The translations under genes and the position numbers were made by a program. The notes under the pieces were generated by a model. The model ran no database searches. It saw only the letters and a list, made by a program, of their open reading frames with translations, and was not told the origin of the DNA. Shown here piece after piece: positions 10,301 through 20,125 of a stretch of 64,000 nt of DNA. The stretch covers positions 1 through 64,000 of the forward strand of contig NMRA01000223.1 of the NCBI GenBank assembly GCA_002633005.1. The letters run 5' to 3'. The first letter of the stretch is position 1, and the number at the start of each line of letters is the position of its first letter. The stretch is from Phoronis australis. Its lineage: Eukaryota > Phoronida > Phoronidae.

Positions 10301-12031
10301 CAATAAACCAACAACCAACTGATAATCCAAAAATTCACTGTATAACTGTAGTGCATATTTGACATATTGAGTATCTCAGAATATGTAACTTTACATAGAA
10401 ACAAAGTAAAACAGACAGTAATCGCAAGGTACTGCCCGAGCTAAGTATCAACACATAGTTTATTTTGAACAACTAAACTACTCACCTATCAATACCATTA
10501 CCCTGGTATGGATTATCAAAGCATACAGCACTGAGGTCAATCTTTAGAGCAGTCTTTGACTGTTGACCTGAAGACAACAACACAGTCCAATTGTTGGTCA
10601 GCACGTATGAAAACTAAGTTGACAACTAAATTGACAGCACTGTGTTACAAGGCAAAATGAAATTAAAAAAGAATACAAACACTATTTTGATAATTCCAAC
10701 CAATCCTCATTGTGTCACCTGCTAATGCATCATTGACACCAATCTTGAAAGACAAACGCAGGAGTCGACTAAAAACTCAACACTTCCTTTCTTACACAAT
10801 GGACATACCGTAATAGTTCTTGCTGGGGGGGGTCGCCAAAGTTGCCTTATAATTCGTTAAAAGCATACGTCACGCTTGCCCAAATTTTTTAGTGTTGTAC
10901 AGGATAACGGAGCATTATTTCGTTTCAGAGAATTGGATGTGAAAGTTGTTTTNATTGACAGCACTGTGTTACAAGGCAAAATGAAATTAAAAAAGAATAC
11001 AAACACTATTTTGATAATTCCAACCAATCCCCGTTGTGTCACCTGCTAATGCATTATTGACACCAATCTTGAAAGACAAACGCAGGAGTCGACTAAAAAC
11101 TCAACACTTCCTTTCTTACACAATGGGCATACCGTAATAGTTCTTGCTGGGGGGGGTCGCCAAAGTTGCCTTATAATTCGCTAAAAGCATACGTCACGCT
11201 TGCCCAAATTTTTTAGTGTTGTAGAGGATAAGAGCATTATTTCGTTTCAGAGAATTGGATGTGAAAGTTGTTTTTAATATCTGTAATAGGACAAAACTGG
11301 GTTAGGTATCCTTTTTAAGTTCCATAGAGCGCCATCTTTGAAAACCAAATCCTCTTGATTCACGTTTTGTGGAGAAACTCCTGGTTTTGGTTCTATAGTA
11401 GGGCAAGTTATAATCGTTCACTACAAACACATTGTAACATAATGAAGAGCGCATAGTTGAAACACCGAGTTGTGACAAGCACCACACATGCACGCCTCAC
11501 CATTCTGTATTATAAAGCACAGGAAAACGAGAAGTAGGGTAATATATGAGGACTTTTACCACTAAACAGAATGGATAACTAGTACCATGATAAGTTGTCT
11601 TGATTCCTCATAGGAGGTAACGACCAATAAAAGATTGTAGCTCGAGATGAGCTAATTACAAATCATCATATAGTGATCACAGTTGTTCTAATTTGACAGC
11701 TCATTGACTGGTGCGATTGTTTTTTGATGTTTTGATATGAAATTGGTGACTTTAAGCACTTGCTGTTCCCCCACTATTCTCCAACTCACCCATATCATAC
11801 TCTGGCCACCCAAAGATGCCGTGACACCTCGTACAACAGACAGGTCCCTCACTTGCCACTTTAAGTGCGTCACGATGGACAATGCATGAGAAGTCTCCCA
11901 CCAGACAGTCGTGACTTCGTGGACTCATTGATAGTTGGTTAACTGATTTTGGCTTGCCATGGTTACAACAGAACAGGTTGCTACTCATCTCTGACCAAGA
12001 GCTTGAAGGCAGCGGCAACACTCTGTCAAAC
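1138..12031 (-). CDS. UBE3D: UBE3D-like E3 ubiquitin ligase gene, five exons (partial)
   Basis: Five minus-strand exons (11760-12031, 10486-10567, 10167-10284, 1786-1910, 1162-1342) splice in frame across four GT-AG introns into about 259 residues. Diagnostic blocks are RVLPLPSSSW, CLVGDFSCIVHRD, CCTRCHGIFGW, SYKFLIESRN, LLVWLFDSNTEVAYHSF and a C-terminal LLPPSFRCLDGF. These match, in order, the vertebrate UBE3D protein (HECT_2 family, HECT-like E2-binding; about 390 residues) as I recall it. In that family the protein binds an E2 and promotes ubiquitin transfer. The N-terminal exons were not found. The C-terminus is either the stop at 1138 or a further exon, because GTAAGT follows Cys at 1156-1161. 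The intron at 1911-10166 contains the nested transposons. The identification rests on remembered family sequence, without a database search. Confidence 0.85.
1786..1910 (-). CDS. UBE3D: UBE3D-like exon, 125 bp
   Basis: Acceptor CAACAG, donor TTGAG|GTAAGT. It encodes 41 codons plus AG: VWLFDSNTEVAYHSFSADSV, NVVPSPVLKILFKTCFDDLTL. The WLF/L-D/N-S-x-T block followed by a (V/L)K(I/V)L(F/Y) block is typical of the C-terminal half of UBE3D. The next intron (1343-1785) shows nothing else. Confidence 0.85.
3233..3345 (-). repeat. 3' LTR (113 bp)
   Basis: It starts TGTAGAATAATAAG and ends CTTATACTACA, forming a 5-bp terminal inversion (TGTAG/CTACA). By eye it matches 9454-9566 base for base. It is the 3' LTR because the coding strand is minus. 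Confidence 0.95.
3346..3357 (-). other. Polypurine tract of the LTR element
   Basis: GAGGGGGAGA on the minus strand sits next to the 3' LTR start, where plus-strand priming occurs in this superfamily. Confidence 0.8.
3467..4774 (-). CDS. pol: Integrase region of the LTR element
   Basis: 435 codons in the same frame as RNase H once the TAA at 4793 is passed. The HHCC zinc domain is HVGHLGITKCRERAK, then CRRCREHQ. The DDE core has GTDLFEYKGSQY, RSDNGPCYASAEF and NYPQANGEAERFVETVK. A basic C-terminal tail ends RKPPIRYGFED. It would integrate the cDNA. All three catalytic acidic residues are present. The reported start is only the first Met of this uninterrupted stretch, not a real start. Confidence 0.93.
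   Translation of the reverse strand: MLSRNPSSEDRDEVLELSTELFAKVAVQNLPATSRRLEEIKHAQALDEVCQKVASFCKTSWPKYLSSQESILKPYWDVQHELTLVDGLLMKGHCIVIPSFERLDVLQRIHVGHLGITKCRERAKACVWWPGMSLAIEDMFKACRRCREHQSVKREPLQTTEWPDGPWQTLGTDLFEYKGSQYLLVVDYYSRYPEIAKLEAATSSCVINHMKSIFTRHGIPFVVRSDNGPCYASAEFANFAKDYDFILLTSSPNYPQANGEAERFVETVKGLLRKCDDPNLALLSYRNTPIANGESPARLHMNRTLRTTLPSVPDARPVELDRDSLRIKEHDYKIQMAKAFDSRHRAREIPTYHEGQSVMIRDMKRPAVVVQDKDRSVTLETDKGSITRNRRDVMMMPPPPPDDSVPAVLPTSPTHSLRSPSHRVRKPPIRYGFED
5376..5610. repeat. N-flanking duplication at 5493
   Basis: 5376-5492 is repeated after the N at 5494-5610. Each begins TAGCTTTAGGGTCTGGCCGA. A one-base indel (TTCCCAG versus TTCCCCAG) and one substitution separate them. Confidence 0.93.
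5964..6082. repeat. N-flanking duplication at 6023
   Basis: 59 bp before the N (ATGTCAGAACAAATTC...AGGTGACAC) recur directly after it, with two substitutions. Confidence 0.93.
6118..6639 (-). pseudogene. pol: Protease region of the LTR element (second contig copy)
   Basis: It begins PREFLGEITPGEND and carries the aspartic protease motif FKLDTGAGVTVLP and GCFDATVQYKDKTLR. It ends in FSFDEWNR, where the other copy continues into RT (PLRPVVEAELRRMES). A short deletion near 6145-6155 relative to 8143-8165 breaks the frame. Confidence 0.85.
6640..7205 (-). pseudogene. gag: Gag segment of the LTR element (second contig copy)
   Basis: From SKNLDIVLTKFEEFCSPRKN through the two zinc knuckles, duplicating 8655-9219 with scattered substitutions. 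A 2-bp difference near 6669 (GTAGACTT versus GTAGAGACTT at 8680) shifts the frame between Gag and protease in this copy. It lacks the Gag start because it begins at the N. Confidence 0.85.
7207..7451 (-). pseudogene. pol: RNase H segment of the LTR element (5' contig copy)
   Basis: This continues the previous frame after the small deletion: DSVWRWDCAQTEAF and TIVTADASLHGLGATLSQ, ending SRSLSQTE at the N at 7206. Its continuation is found at 5012 and below in the other contig copy. It is a broken fragment only because of the assembly join. Confidence 0.85.
7507..9429 (-). pseudogene. gag-pol: Gag-protease-RT of the LTR element (5' contig copy)
   Basis: The start is the ATG at 9429 (MELIKPPSEDLG); the frame also runs into the LTR, but that is not the likely start. 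Order: capsid-like region with FLHCVGDDAL; two zinc knuckles, CSRCGKTAHGTGERC and CRKCKRRGHWAVAC; protease FKLDTGAGVTVLP; RT with KLDAN, LPFGL and VHMDDILVYG. A deletion of about 11 bp near 7517, compared with the copy at 5310-5340, shifts the frame after PEPKNVK, so this copy cannot make RNase H-integrase in one frame. Retroelement polyprotein, expected in cytoplasmic particles. Confidence 0.9.
9444..9453 (-). other. Primer-binding site of the LTR element
   Basis: TGGTGGCAGC on the minus strand abuts the 5' LTR. A TGG start directly after the LTR is the usual complement of a tRNA 3' CCA end. The tRNA species was not determined. Confidence 0.75.
9454..9566 (-). repeat. 5' LTR (113 bp)
   Basis: Identical to the copy at 3233-3345. 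On the minus strand it would carry the promoter. The first Gag-Pol ATG lies 24 bp downstream of it, at 9429. Confidence 0.95.
10167..10284 (-). CDS. UBE3D: UBE3D-like exon, 118 bp
   Basis: Acceptor TTTTAG, donor CTT|GTAAGT. One leading base is followed by 39 codons: VDWEKFFVRQLCSQKRLHTS, then YKFLIESRNADGKLEPKLL. The family's W-x(n)-SxxxF-x(I/L)-x-G/S segment is recognisable. It joins in phase 0 to VWLFDSN of the next exon. Confidence 0.85.
10486..10567 (-). CDS. UBE3D: UBE3D-like exon, 82 bp
   Basis: Acceptor CTTCAG, donor GATAG|GTGAGT. The 82 bp give 2 + 26 codons + 2 bases. The peptide includes SKTALKIDLSAVCFDNPYQG. The phase matches both neighbours: the leading GT completes a codon begun by A of the previous exon, and the trailing AG is completed by T of the next. 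Confidence 0.8.
10630..11274. repeat. N-flanking duplication at 10953, within a UBE3D-like intron
   Basis: About 323 bp starting ATTGACAGCACTGTG at 10630 recur from 10954. Small differences include GGATAACGGAGC versus GGATAAGAGC. It lies in the intron between the exons at 10567 and 11760 and holds no coding sequence. Confidence 0.93.
11760..12031 (-). CDS. UBE3D: UBE3D-like exon with Cys-rich region
   Basis: The acceptor CATGACAG precedes 12031. The exon carries one leading base, 90 codons and one trailing base. It encodes RVLPLPSSSWSEM, then NLFCCNHGKP, CLVGDFSCIVHRD and VCCTRCHGIFGW. The paired cysteines (CC, CTRC) are probably the metal-binding positions of the HECT_2 domain. The donor reads GCAA|GTGCTT, a weak site, but the resulting codon joins in phase to the next exon at 10567. 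Confidence 0.8.
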
Positions 12032-12253
12032 CTGTCATGAAAATGACTCACATTGTCACCAACAAAAAGCAGTTACTAAATTATGAAAGCAATGTACACT
12101 ACGTCTGGGAGTTTGCACATTTATTCAGCCACTATAATTGCTAGTAGCGTGGGATGTTCCAATCTGCCATCTTCAAATCGTGATGCATCAGGTGTTTTTG
12201 TTTTCCATCGACGGAAAGAAGATCTACCAGCTGCATGTATCTCATATTGACAG

Positions 12254-12415
12254 ATGAATATAAAAATTACGAGAGCGCTCGGAGGAACGACACTTGGCGA
12301 AATTAAGCGAAAAGACGACAATAGGGAGGAGGAGGACGATGACGACGATGAAGGCGGCGATTATGAACAACACGACAACATCCATTTGACTAGCGAAGAA
12401 ATTACTAAGAAATAG
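12254..12415 (+). pseudogene. Acidic C-terminal peptide, module A copy 1
   Basis: The frame reads ALGGTTLGEIKRK, an acidic run, then DEGGDYEQHDNIHLTSEEIT and KK-stop. Related frames occur at 13240 and 13451, with in-frame length changes in the acidic run. I do not recognise the protein. It may be the end of a gene carried by the repeat. Confidence 0.4.
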
Positions 12416-13239
12416 GCTGCAGTCTTGTTCAATAGAAGCTAAACCAACATCAATGCAGCAAGAGCGCTCAACAAAGGAACAGCGAAATCAGAAAATCTCG
12501 AGTAATTCGAAAAGTACATGTCCAAGCGAAAACTGGAAAACATCATCTGAAAGCCCGTTCAAAACTCTATCTAAATTGATAATAACGCACAATTCTGTTA
12601 ATTTTTCAAAAAAATTGAAATTTTGAATTTTTTTTTGAAATTCAAAGTCAAATAACTCCAAAATGGTAACTTCGAGAGAAACGTTATCGCAGAGCTTTTG
12701 AAAGAGCATACTTGAAGGAATCCACATGCAAAAATTCACGTCATTAGCTCTTCCCGTTAAAGATGCGACCGCAGAACGACCGAAAATGGGTGAAAATGCG
12801 CCAGAGCCGCCATCTTTAAAGTGACTTCCGGTTAAATTATTTTTTATAACAGCCAATCAAACGAAACAAACAGGTGAGGAGATTGAAAATGATTGGTTCA
12901 CCAATGCGCCCTCTACAGCCTGGAGAAAATGTTTTCGGCCAGATATTGAGGTGCGCATGCGCCATGGCCAATATTTCCACCATCGTTGACCGGAAGTTGC
13001 CAATTTACTGCGCAGTTGTAGTACTTGTGTTCCGTAATAATCGTACCAACTTTCAGCCCTGTACTTTGAAAAATGCGGCCATTATAGGCATTTGAATCTG
13101 AAACCAGGAACAAAATGGCTGCCATGTCAGCCATTTTGAATGCGACCATGACCAAAAACAATAGGCTTCCAGGACTTCCAGATTTACACGTCGTGTGCGA
13201 ATTTCGTGCGGATCGGACGACAATTGCGACCTGTAGAGT

Positions 13240-13434
13240 GTGAACAAAAAAACGAGAGCGCTCGGAGGAGCGACACTTGGCGAAATTACGCGAAAACAGG
13301 ACGATGGGGAGGAGGACGACGGCGATCATGATGATGAAGGAGGAGATTATGAACAACATGATAACATTCATGTGACTAGCGAACAAATAAGTAACTGTAG
13401 AAATAGCCTGCAGTCTTGTTCACGCACCCAGTAA
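13240..13434 (+). pseudogene. Acidic C-terminal peptide, module A copy 2
   Basis: ALGGATLGEITRKQDDG, an acidic stretch, then DEGGDYEQHDNIHVTSEQIS. The stop used by copies 1 and 3 is lost, so the frame runs on to 13434. The upstream Met is unlikely to be a true start. Confidence 0.4.
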
Positions 13435-13450
13435 ACTGGCAACAGTGCGA

Positions 13451-13590
13451 GAGCGCTCGGAGGAGCGACACTTGGCGAAATTACGCGAAAACAGGACAAT
13501 GGGGAAGACAACGATCATGACGATGAAGGCGGAGATTATGAACAACATGACAACATTCATGTGACTAGCAAACAAATCAGTAAGAAATAG
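13451..13590 (+). pseudogene. Acidic C-terminal peptide, module A copy 3
   Basis: LGGATLGEITRKQDNGED, then DEGGDYEQHDNIHVTSKQIS and KK-stop. The acidic segment is one residue shorter than in copy 1 and two shorter than in copy 2, both in frame. A fourth copy near 13632 has an internal deletion that destroys the frame. Confidence 0.4.
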
Positions 13591-14790
13591 CCTGCAGTCT
13601 TCTTCACGCACCCGGTAAACTGGCAACAGTGCGAGAGCGCTCGGAGGAGCAACACTTGGCGAAATTACGATGAAGGCAGAGATTAAGAACAACATGATAA
13701 CATTCATACGACGAACTCAGATATCATAAATTAGTAAGAAATAAGCTGCAGTCTTGTTCAAATAAACTAAACCAACATCAATGCAGTAAGAGGACTCAAC
13801 AAAGGAACAGAACTATCAGAAAATATCAAATAATTCGAAAAGTAGACGTCCCAGCGAAAAATGGAAAACATCTTCTGAAAGTCCGTTCAAAACTCTGTCT
13901 AAATTGATAGTTTCGCAACATTCCATAATTTTTTCGAAAAAATTGAAATTTTGCGTTTTTTTTTTTGAAATTCAAAGTCAAATAACTCGAAAACGGTCAG
14001 TCTGAGAAAAACGTTATCGCAGAACTGTTGAAAGAGCATACTTCAAGGAACCCACATGCAAAAATTCACGTCATTTGCTCTTCCTCTTAAAAATGCGACC
14101 GTAGAACGATTGAAAACGGGCGAAAATGCGCCAGAGCCGCCATCTTGAAAGCGACTTCCGGTTAAACACAATTTTATAAAATCCAATCAATAGCAACAAA
14201 CACGTGACCAGTTTGTCGCAGAACTTTTGAAAGAGAATACTTCAAGGAATCCACATGCAAAAATTCACGTCATTTGCTTTTCCCCGATAAAATGCGACAG
14301 CAGAATGATTGAAAACGGGTGAAAATGCGCCAGAGCTGCCATCTTGAAAGTGACTTCAGGTTAAACAAAATTTTATAAAAGCCGATTACTAGCAACAAAC
14401 ATGTGACCAGTTTGAAAATGATTGGTTTGCCGATACGCCCTCTACAGGAGGAAATGTTTTTGGCCAGATATCGAGGTGCGCATGCGCCACTTCCAATAGT
14501 TCTGCCATCTTTGGCCGGAAGTCAACGATTTTCGACACAGTTGTAGCACGTGTTCTATAATAATCGTACCACGTTTCAGCTCAGTACGTCAAAAAATGCG
14601 GCCTCTATGAGCATTTGACTCTGAAATCGGAAACAAAATGGCCGACACGTCCGTCATTTTGAATCCCATCATGACCAAAAACAATAGGCTTCCAGGACTT
14701 TCCGATCTACACGTCGCGTGCAAATTTCGTGAGAATCGGAGGACGAAAATTGCGACCTGTAGAGTGCGAACAAAAAAAAAATTGACGACA

Positions 14791-15057
14791 GAGCAACATA
14801 CTTGTCGGAATTCAAAGAAGAAGGACAACCTCTGAGAAAGCACAACTTGATTAATGTTCCCTACAAATGACATTTGTCCATTTGATTAGTGCTATTTCTC
14901 TACAAATGGGTAGGTTTTTATATTGCGTGCGTATCCCAATATTTCAGTGATAAAAATTGACTGCTTCCTGAGTAGCATAAATTGTATTTATACAAACGTT
15001 GGAGCTGGGTAGGAAAAATAATTTTTTATTTTTTAACACCTGAACTTTGACATGCCT
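14791..15057. other. No gene seen
   Basis: Short AT-rich spacer between the A-B-C cluster and a minisatellite. No splice-bounded frame was recognised. Confidence 0.5.
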
Positions 15058-15300
15058 AACTGCATACATACACTGGAAAATGTGTATAGTCAGAATAAAT
15101 GTACACCTACACTGGAAAATGTGCTATGTCACAATAATTGCAGGCATACACTTGGAAATGTGTACTATCACAATAACTGCACACGTACATATGTTTAGTC
15201 ACAATAACAGCACACATACACTGGGAAATGTGTACAGTCACAATAACAGCACACATACACTGAGAAATGTGCACCGTCACTATAGAAATGCACCATTGTC
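15058..15300. repeat. ~39-bp minisatellite
   Basis: About six units of ACATACACTGGGAAATGTGT plus CACAATAACAGC-type sequence, diverged at the 5' end and nearly identical at the 3' end (15205-15285). Confidence 0.85.
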
Positions 15301-15446
15301 ACAAATGCGCTCAAAGGTGAACACTGCATAGTAATGAGGTTAGTCCAAAAACCTGTTACAGTGCACAACTCAAAGGCAACATATGGCACAAACTGTAACA
15401 TGTCACTCCACGCACAATCAACTTTCAGTTAGACAAACAAAACCTG

Positions 15447-15586
15447 CCATCAACCTGCTTTGGTCATCAACCCGCTCTAACCATCAACCCNTCATCAACC
15501 CGCTCTGGTCATCAACCCGCTCTGGCCATCCACCCGCTCTGGCCATCCATCCGCTCTGGCCATCAACCCGCTCTAGCCATCAAACA
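15447..15586. repeat. 17-bp minisatellite containing an N gap
   Basis: Units of CATCAACCCGCTCTGGC occur about eight times. The single N at 15491 interrupts the array, so the array length in the genome is uncertain. Confidence 0.9.
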
Positions 15587-16228
15587 AGAAATTTATCTAG
15601 ACACCCTATCACTATAAAACTGGTCTGAGATGAGGTTTGTGAGCTAGGAAAGTAAGTACAACAGTTGGTTCTTGCAGAAGACTGTGCTTGGCGCACAAAA
15701 TAGGTGAACACTCCTTGACAAGCCAGCTTGTTGAACCTGGTCTTAACTGAACAGTAAGTTCTTTCCAAGCCATCAATAAGTTAACAACGAACATGCTGAG
15801 TTTAAAAACTGTTAGTTAACTGCATCAAAGAAATTTGTTTTTAACCAAAACAAGTTTATAGCAGCATTAAAGACTACAGATTGCTTGATGTACCGACTTC
15901 ACGTAATTGAAAGAAAACTTTGAACCACGCAACAAACAAGCAAGTATTGCTTTCCATGAAAATAGCCTGTTTATTAATGCTTTTTTGCATTCTTAGACTG
16001 CCTGGTACATCTGGTGATGATTCCAATAGTTTTCATTGTTCAAGACAGGGCACAGCCCTGAACAACTGTCCTAAAATACAAGTCTCACTCCGTTTAGAGC
16101 ATTCTGTTCAAAGGCTCAGAAGAATCATGTACCATAATGGACAGCATTAACAGTAAGGTCAAATTGTAGCAACACACAACATTGAGTAACAGTAGGACTT
16201 CAACAAAATCATACATAAAAAGGATGTA
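15587..16228. other. No gene seen
   Basis: A plus-strand segment near 15679-15750 has an acceptor-like CTTGCAG and a donor-like GTAAGT, but no convincing open frame. The N-terminal exons of the minus-strand UBE3D-like gene should lie in this direction, but I could not identify them. Confidence 0.4.
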
Positions 16229-16539
16229 TTAAAGGAGCATGCCACCCAAAAAACAACATAATTTGTATCAATTTAGATCGAGTAGTTCTACTCGACAACG
16301 GCACGTACGGTTGCGTTACCTGACACCTGACAGTAGATGGATGTGTTGAAATTATCCAGTGACGTAGTTGGTTTCACACGCAGTATATTCAGCAGTTCAC
16401 AACACCGGTTACTGGTGTCAGCTTATCGCTTGAATTCATCATTTAACACCAATAAATCATCAAAATTCGATGTAAAACCCTTAAAAATACACCGAGTTCT
16501 TATAAAAACGTGTTGTTTTATTTCGCTGTTACGAATTCA

Positions 16540-17937
16540 CCGTATTCGCTGTAATAACCACCCAGGGCGCTTAGAAAAGTTCGGTTCAGTGGGGGCGCTT
16601 ATTACAACCCGAGGTCGTTGAAACCCGGTTTCCGAAACAGGTGAAATCGGAAGCTAAGATTCATCAAATTTACGCTCTGTGACGTGTATGTAATCTATGA
16701 AAGACTTTCAACAAAACTGTGGTGTATTGCTATCAAACTTTGCTGCTAAATTACGATCATTTTACAGAAAAATGTGCTGAAATCCCAGGGAGAAAACTCG
16801 CCGACTGACTGCCTCGAAATCGCCGTCTTCGATATGGCGACTTCAATGCTTGAATAAAAATGGTTCTGACTCAAGCAAATTACGTGAAATCTTCATTAAG
16901 TTTTATAAGTAGCGTCTCTAAGATAATTTAAGTTCCCGTGGAGTCTGGATTAATGGCAGGTTTAAGTACAAATCTGTGCAACATCGTGCCATCTACATGT
17001 ATAATCGGCAACACGGCGAAAAAAATGTCTGGACGAACACACATGTTGTTGTCACGTGACGTTTGTTTTGAAGTTCGTCTGCGAGTAAGCGAGCGCGTGC
17101 GTGTCACCAGAGTTCATTTGCCAAAGCAGAGACCGTCTTTTGGCCAGAGCCAGGCAATCTAACTAGCTAGATGTGTCTAAAGAAATTTGCACAAGCAGTA
17201 GGCCTAAACCAGAGCGTGTTTCATTCAGCACTTGCCGATCTCGTGCTAAAAACTTTCGACATTTGTCTCGGTGAGGCCCATATTAGTCGCTGTGTAGCTG
17301 GATGACAGTTATTTTTCGGTGTAAGGGTGTGAAAGCATTCACTGTCAGTTGTCATTTTATCGGATATTCGGCTTAAAAACACCAATTATGGTTAATCAAA
17401 CAATCTATTTCAAAAATAACGCAAACATGTTTTATAGTATTAGAAACTGTCAGAAATTAGTGCCAATATTCATTTCTGGTCGATGCTATGCTTCCCGTTT
17501 CATGAATGGATAGTTCCCGACTAATGTCTTTGATGACAGGTTCATGTATGTAGCGCGCGCTTCCTGGCCACGTGCGTTTAACACCGAGTTATTTTTATTC
17601 ATGAGACAGTCAATGTGTCTACTGAAAGGTCAGACCATAGTGGAACACGGTCGTCGCGAGAGCGTAGCAATGCTGTTGCGTTCTTTTTGAAGCGCTGTGT
17701 TACTTTGAAGTGTAAAGTCACGGCTAAATACAAACGTACATGTAGCAGTGCCGCTGGTGGTCTAGAAGACCCGTGCAAAATTTTTTTGATAAATTGAAGA
17801 CGTTACTGTAGCCGAGGACTGCAGGTATGTCATTGTTCGCATGTACACGTTCATGGACTGGGCGCTTATTTCAGCAAAGTCTGAAAACGCGTGGGGGGCG
17901 CTTATAGAGGCATGGGCAGTTATTACGGCGAATACGG
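16540..17937 (+). mobile_element. Non-autonomous 1.4-kb TIR transposon, copy 1
   Basis: The termini are CCGTATTCGCTGTAATAACC at the left and, reverse-complemented, CCGTATTCGCCGTAATAACT at the right, with about 25 bp of near-perfect inversion. Subterminal AGCGCCC/GGGCGCTTAT words recur and may be transposase-binding sites. The copy is 1398 bp; the copy at 30251-31654 is 1404 bp in the opposite orientation. A similar 74-codon frame (16938-17162) occurs in both, but it matches nothing I know. Comparison with 54230-54265 shows insertion at a TA; the left TA is now CA. Confidence 0.85.
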
Positions 17938-18918
17938 TATTGGTATTTGGACACACCCGGCAGTAGCTTACAGAGTTCGGCAGGCAAAGGTCCATAGCAG
18001 GAGATGTGTAGTTAGTGTAGCTTAGTGTAGTTAGTGCTTGCACTTTCTAGCTTTCAGCTTCTACGACCACCTAGTCCTCTGAGACGAATTAGGAAGGCAT
18101 ATATAAGACCCGCCTTGGTGGCCTTTAACTACCTCTAATCAAGACTCTTGCAGTACCTCCTCGTGGTACACCATGGTAACTGGGCACCCTGCGGCCCCAG
18201 GCTAAATTTTGCAAGGGATCTCGGAAGAGGTTAGGCTCTTAAAGGTGCAACGTGCATGACCCATCGGTGTATGGATATGCTCTGGCGTTCACCAACCTAA
18301 CTCCCAGCTATGGGCAAATAGCACCCTTCATTGGTTGGGCTCAAGACTTACTACCTTGTCCCGTAAAATACTAGCTTTTTGTGGCTGAGCGGACGTGGTG
18401 CCTTTCAGATGCTCTCCACATCCCTGGCACTCAACGGTCAGAAGAACTGCAGGGAGCTGCAGGTGGAGCCGACCCCCCCATCAGAGTGGACGAAGTGTCT
18501 GTTGGATACCTTACTTGTCCTACGCACTCAACGTTCAGAAGGGCAGGAGACGACGGATTGTCTTCTTGGTCAGGGGTCCGGGAGAGGTCACTCCCGGCTG
18601 CCAAATTGTGTCAGTGAACATACCGGTGCGTGGCAGTTTACCGATTCTAAGCCATCACCTCATCGGCGTCAGGTGGGCGTCAGGGGCCACGCATGACCGT
18701 GGGAGGGGTTCTTTAACCCTTATTGGTCAGTTGCCGCCCGCCTTAGCCTGGCAGCCCCAGGCCAGTAGGGAACTGACCCGCTGCGGTTAGCCTGCCCCTT
18801 TGGGCGTAGGGGGCTTAGAGGTTGTTACAACCTCGACAGGCTTATCGTTACTCCATCGCCTGCTTCAAGACTTATTACAGAAGTAAACGTCCATACGGAT
18901 GCTGGACGACGCGACTGG

Positions 18919-19630
18919 AAAAGTGCAGCCAGACAGAACATCCGCCGTGGCGCCAGAAAGCGCGGACCTAGAAAGAAACGCAGAGGTAAAAGAGCTTGCA
19001 AACGTGCCCGACAACTCAAGTACGAAAGACTTCAACTCAACCGTCTCAGGATTGGTTACTGTAATATACGTGGCATACATGGCAGCAAGCACATACTGGA
19101 TAAAATCTGTGCGGGCTACGACATTCTCCTGTTCCAAGAAACCAAACTCAAGGACCTAACAGACTTTGAACTCGAAGGTTTCATTTTTCCTAGAGAGTGC
19201 ATCACCAATGGCCTGGCGTACGCAATCAAGAAAGACAGCCACACCATGGTAGAGGTTGTGGATACTCAGTTTCACTACCACTGACAGGCAACTACAGATT
19301 ATAAGTGTTACTGATCCTGGTTTCTGCGACCCATTCACACTAGTCAATCTGTATATACGGGGAAACTCCTCCCCTAGTTGCGACCATTGGAATTTTCTTC
19401 ACAATCTGCTTCACATCTATCCCGACATTCTCATTGTTGGTGACTTTAATGCTTGTCATTCCAGCTGGGATGTCTACGGTGTGAACCCAAATGGTAAAGG
19501 TCTCGCCGAATGCCTTCCAGAACTAGATTTATATATTTTCAACTCTGGTGAACCCACAAGGATGGCTGAGAGACCGGGTGACAAGGACTCGTGCATTGAC
19601 TTTGCTCTGAGCAGCGACAATCTTACATAA
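18919..19630 (+). pseudogene. LINE AP endonuclease, frameshifted
   Basis: A basic lead (RKRGPRKKRRGKRACKRARQ) precedes the first endonuclease motif, IGYCNIRGIHGSK, and then LLFQETKL. This frame stops at TGA 19282-19284. Another frame, already open from 19256, continues with TLVNLYIRGN, VGDFNACHSSWDV and a final DKDSCIDFALSS. QET, GDFNA-x-SSW and the terminal D-x-C-I-D-F are the AP-endonuclease hallmarks. The enzyme would nick target DNA for target-primed reverse transcription. One frameshift inactivates this copy. Confidence 0.85.
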
Positions 19631-20125
19631 GCATGTATGCCAACACAGGAGGCAGAACCCCCCTACTTGGTGGAATAAAGATGTTGACACTTCCTGGGCC
19701 AACAAGTGCTCCAAAGAGCGGGATTTTGATCGTGCACGCCAAAACTGCACACCGGAAGAGTTCACGGTCATCAGAACAGCCAGAAACAGGGCCACTGCCC
19801 TGTTCAAACGCTCAGCATCCGAGGCTGCCAATTGTCGATGGGATGAGCTTTGCAGCCGATCCAACTTGACAGCTACAGATTTCTGGCACTTCCATCGTAA
19901 CATCGATCCTACTGAATGCAAGCAACACCATTCTCAGAAATGACAGGGAACAGGGTGAGGCTTTTCTCCTACATTTCATCCAGCAAAGTGACCACAGTGA
20001 TGAATCTGAAAGAAACCTCCTCATCCAACAGCTAGATGGACTTTGCAAGACAGCTGAACAGGACAGTCAATTCTCTACAGTAGAGGTTGCGGATGCTATG
20101 AAAACTTGCCCCTGGCCCCGATGGC

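Larger units (their letters stand above)
12070..14790. repeat. Compound repeat cluster with modules A, B and C
   Basis: Module A (GAGAGCGCTCGGAGGA...ATTATGAACAACA) lies at about 12270, 13247, 13450 and 13632. Module B (AATTCGAAAAGTA... with CGCCAGAGCCGCCATCTT) lies at about 12484 and 13800, with a shorter piece at 14205. Module C (CAAAATGG...ACCAAAAACAATAGGCTTCC) lies at about 12880 and 14440. The order is A-B-C-A-A-A-B-b-C, meaning duplication of a roughly 1-kb unit with extra A copies. It is probably a transposon-derived unit. No transposase or terminal repeats were found. Confidence 0.75.

Noticed and set aside
13240-13434. Acidic frame as a host nuclear protein gene
   Set aside because: It is one of four copies of a repeat module with no upstream exon or promoter evidence.
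16938-17162. 74-codon frame, also present in the inverted copy at 31043-31267
   Set aside because: Its conservation is explained by the high similarity of the two transposon copies; no protein family recognised.
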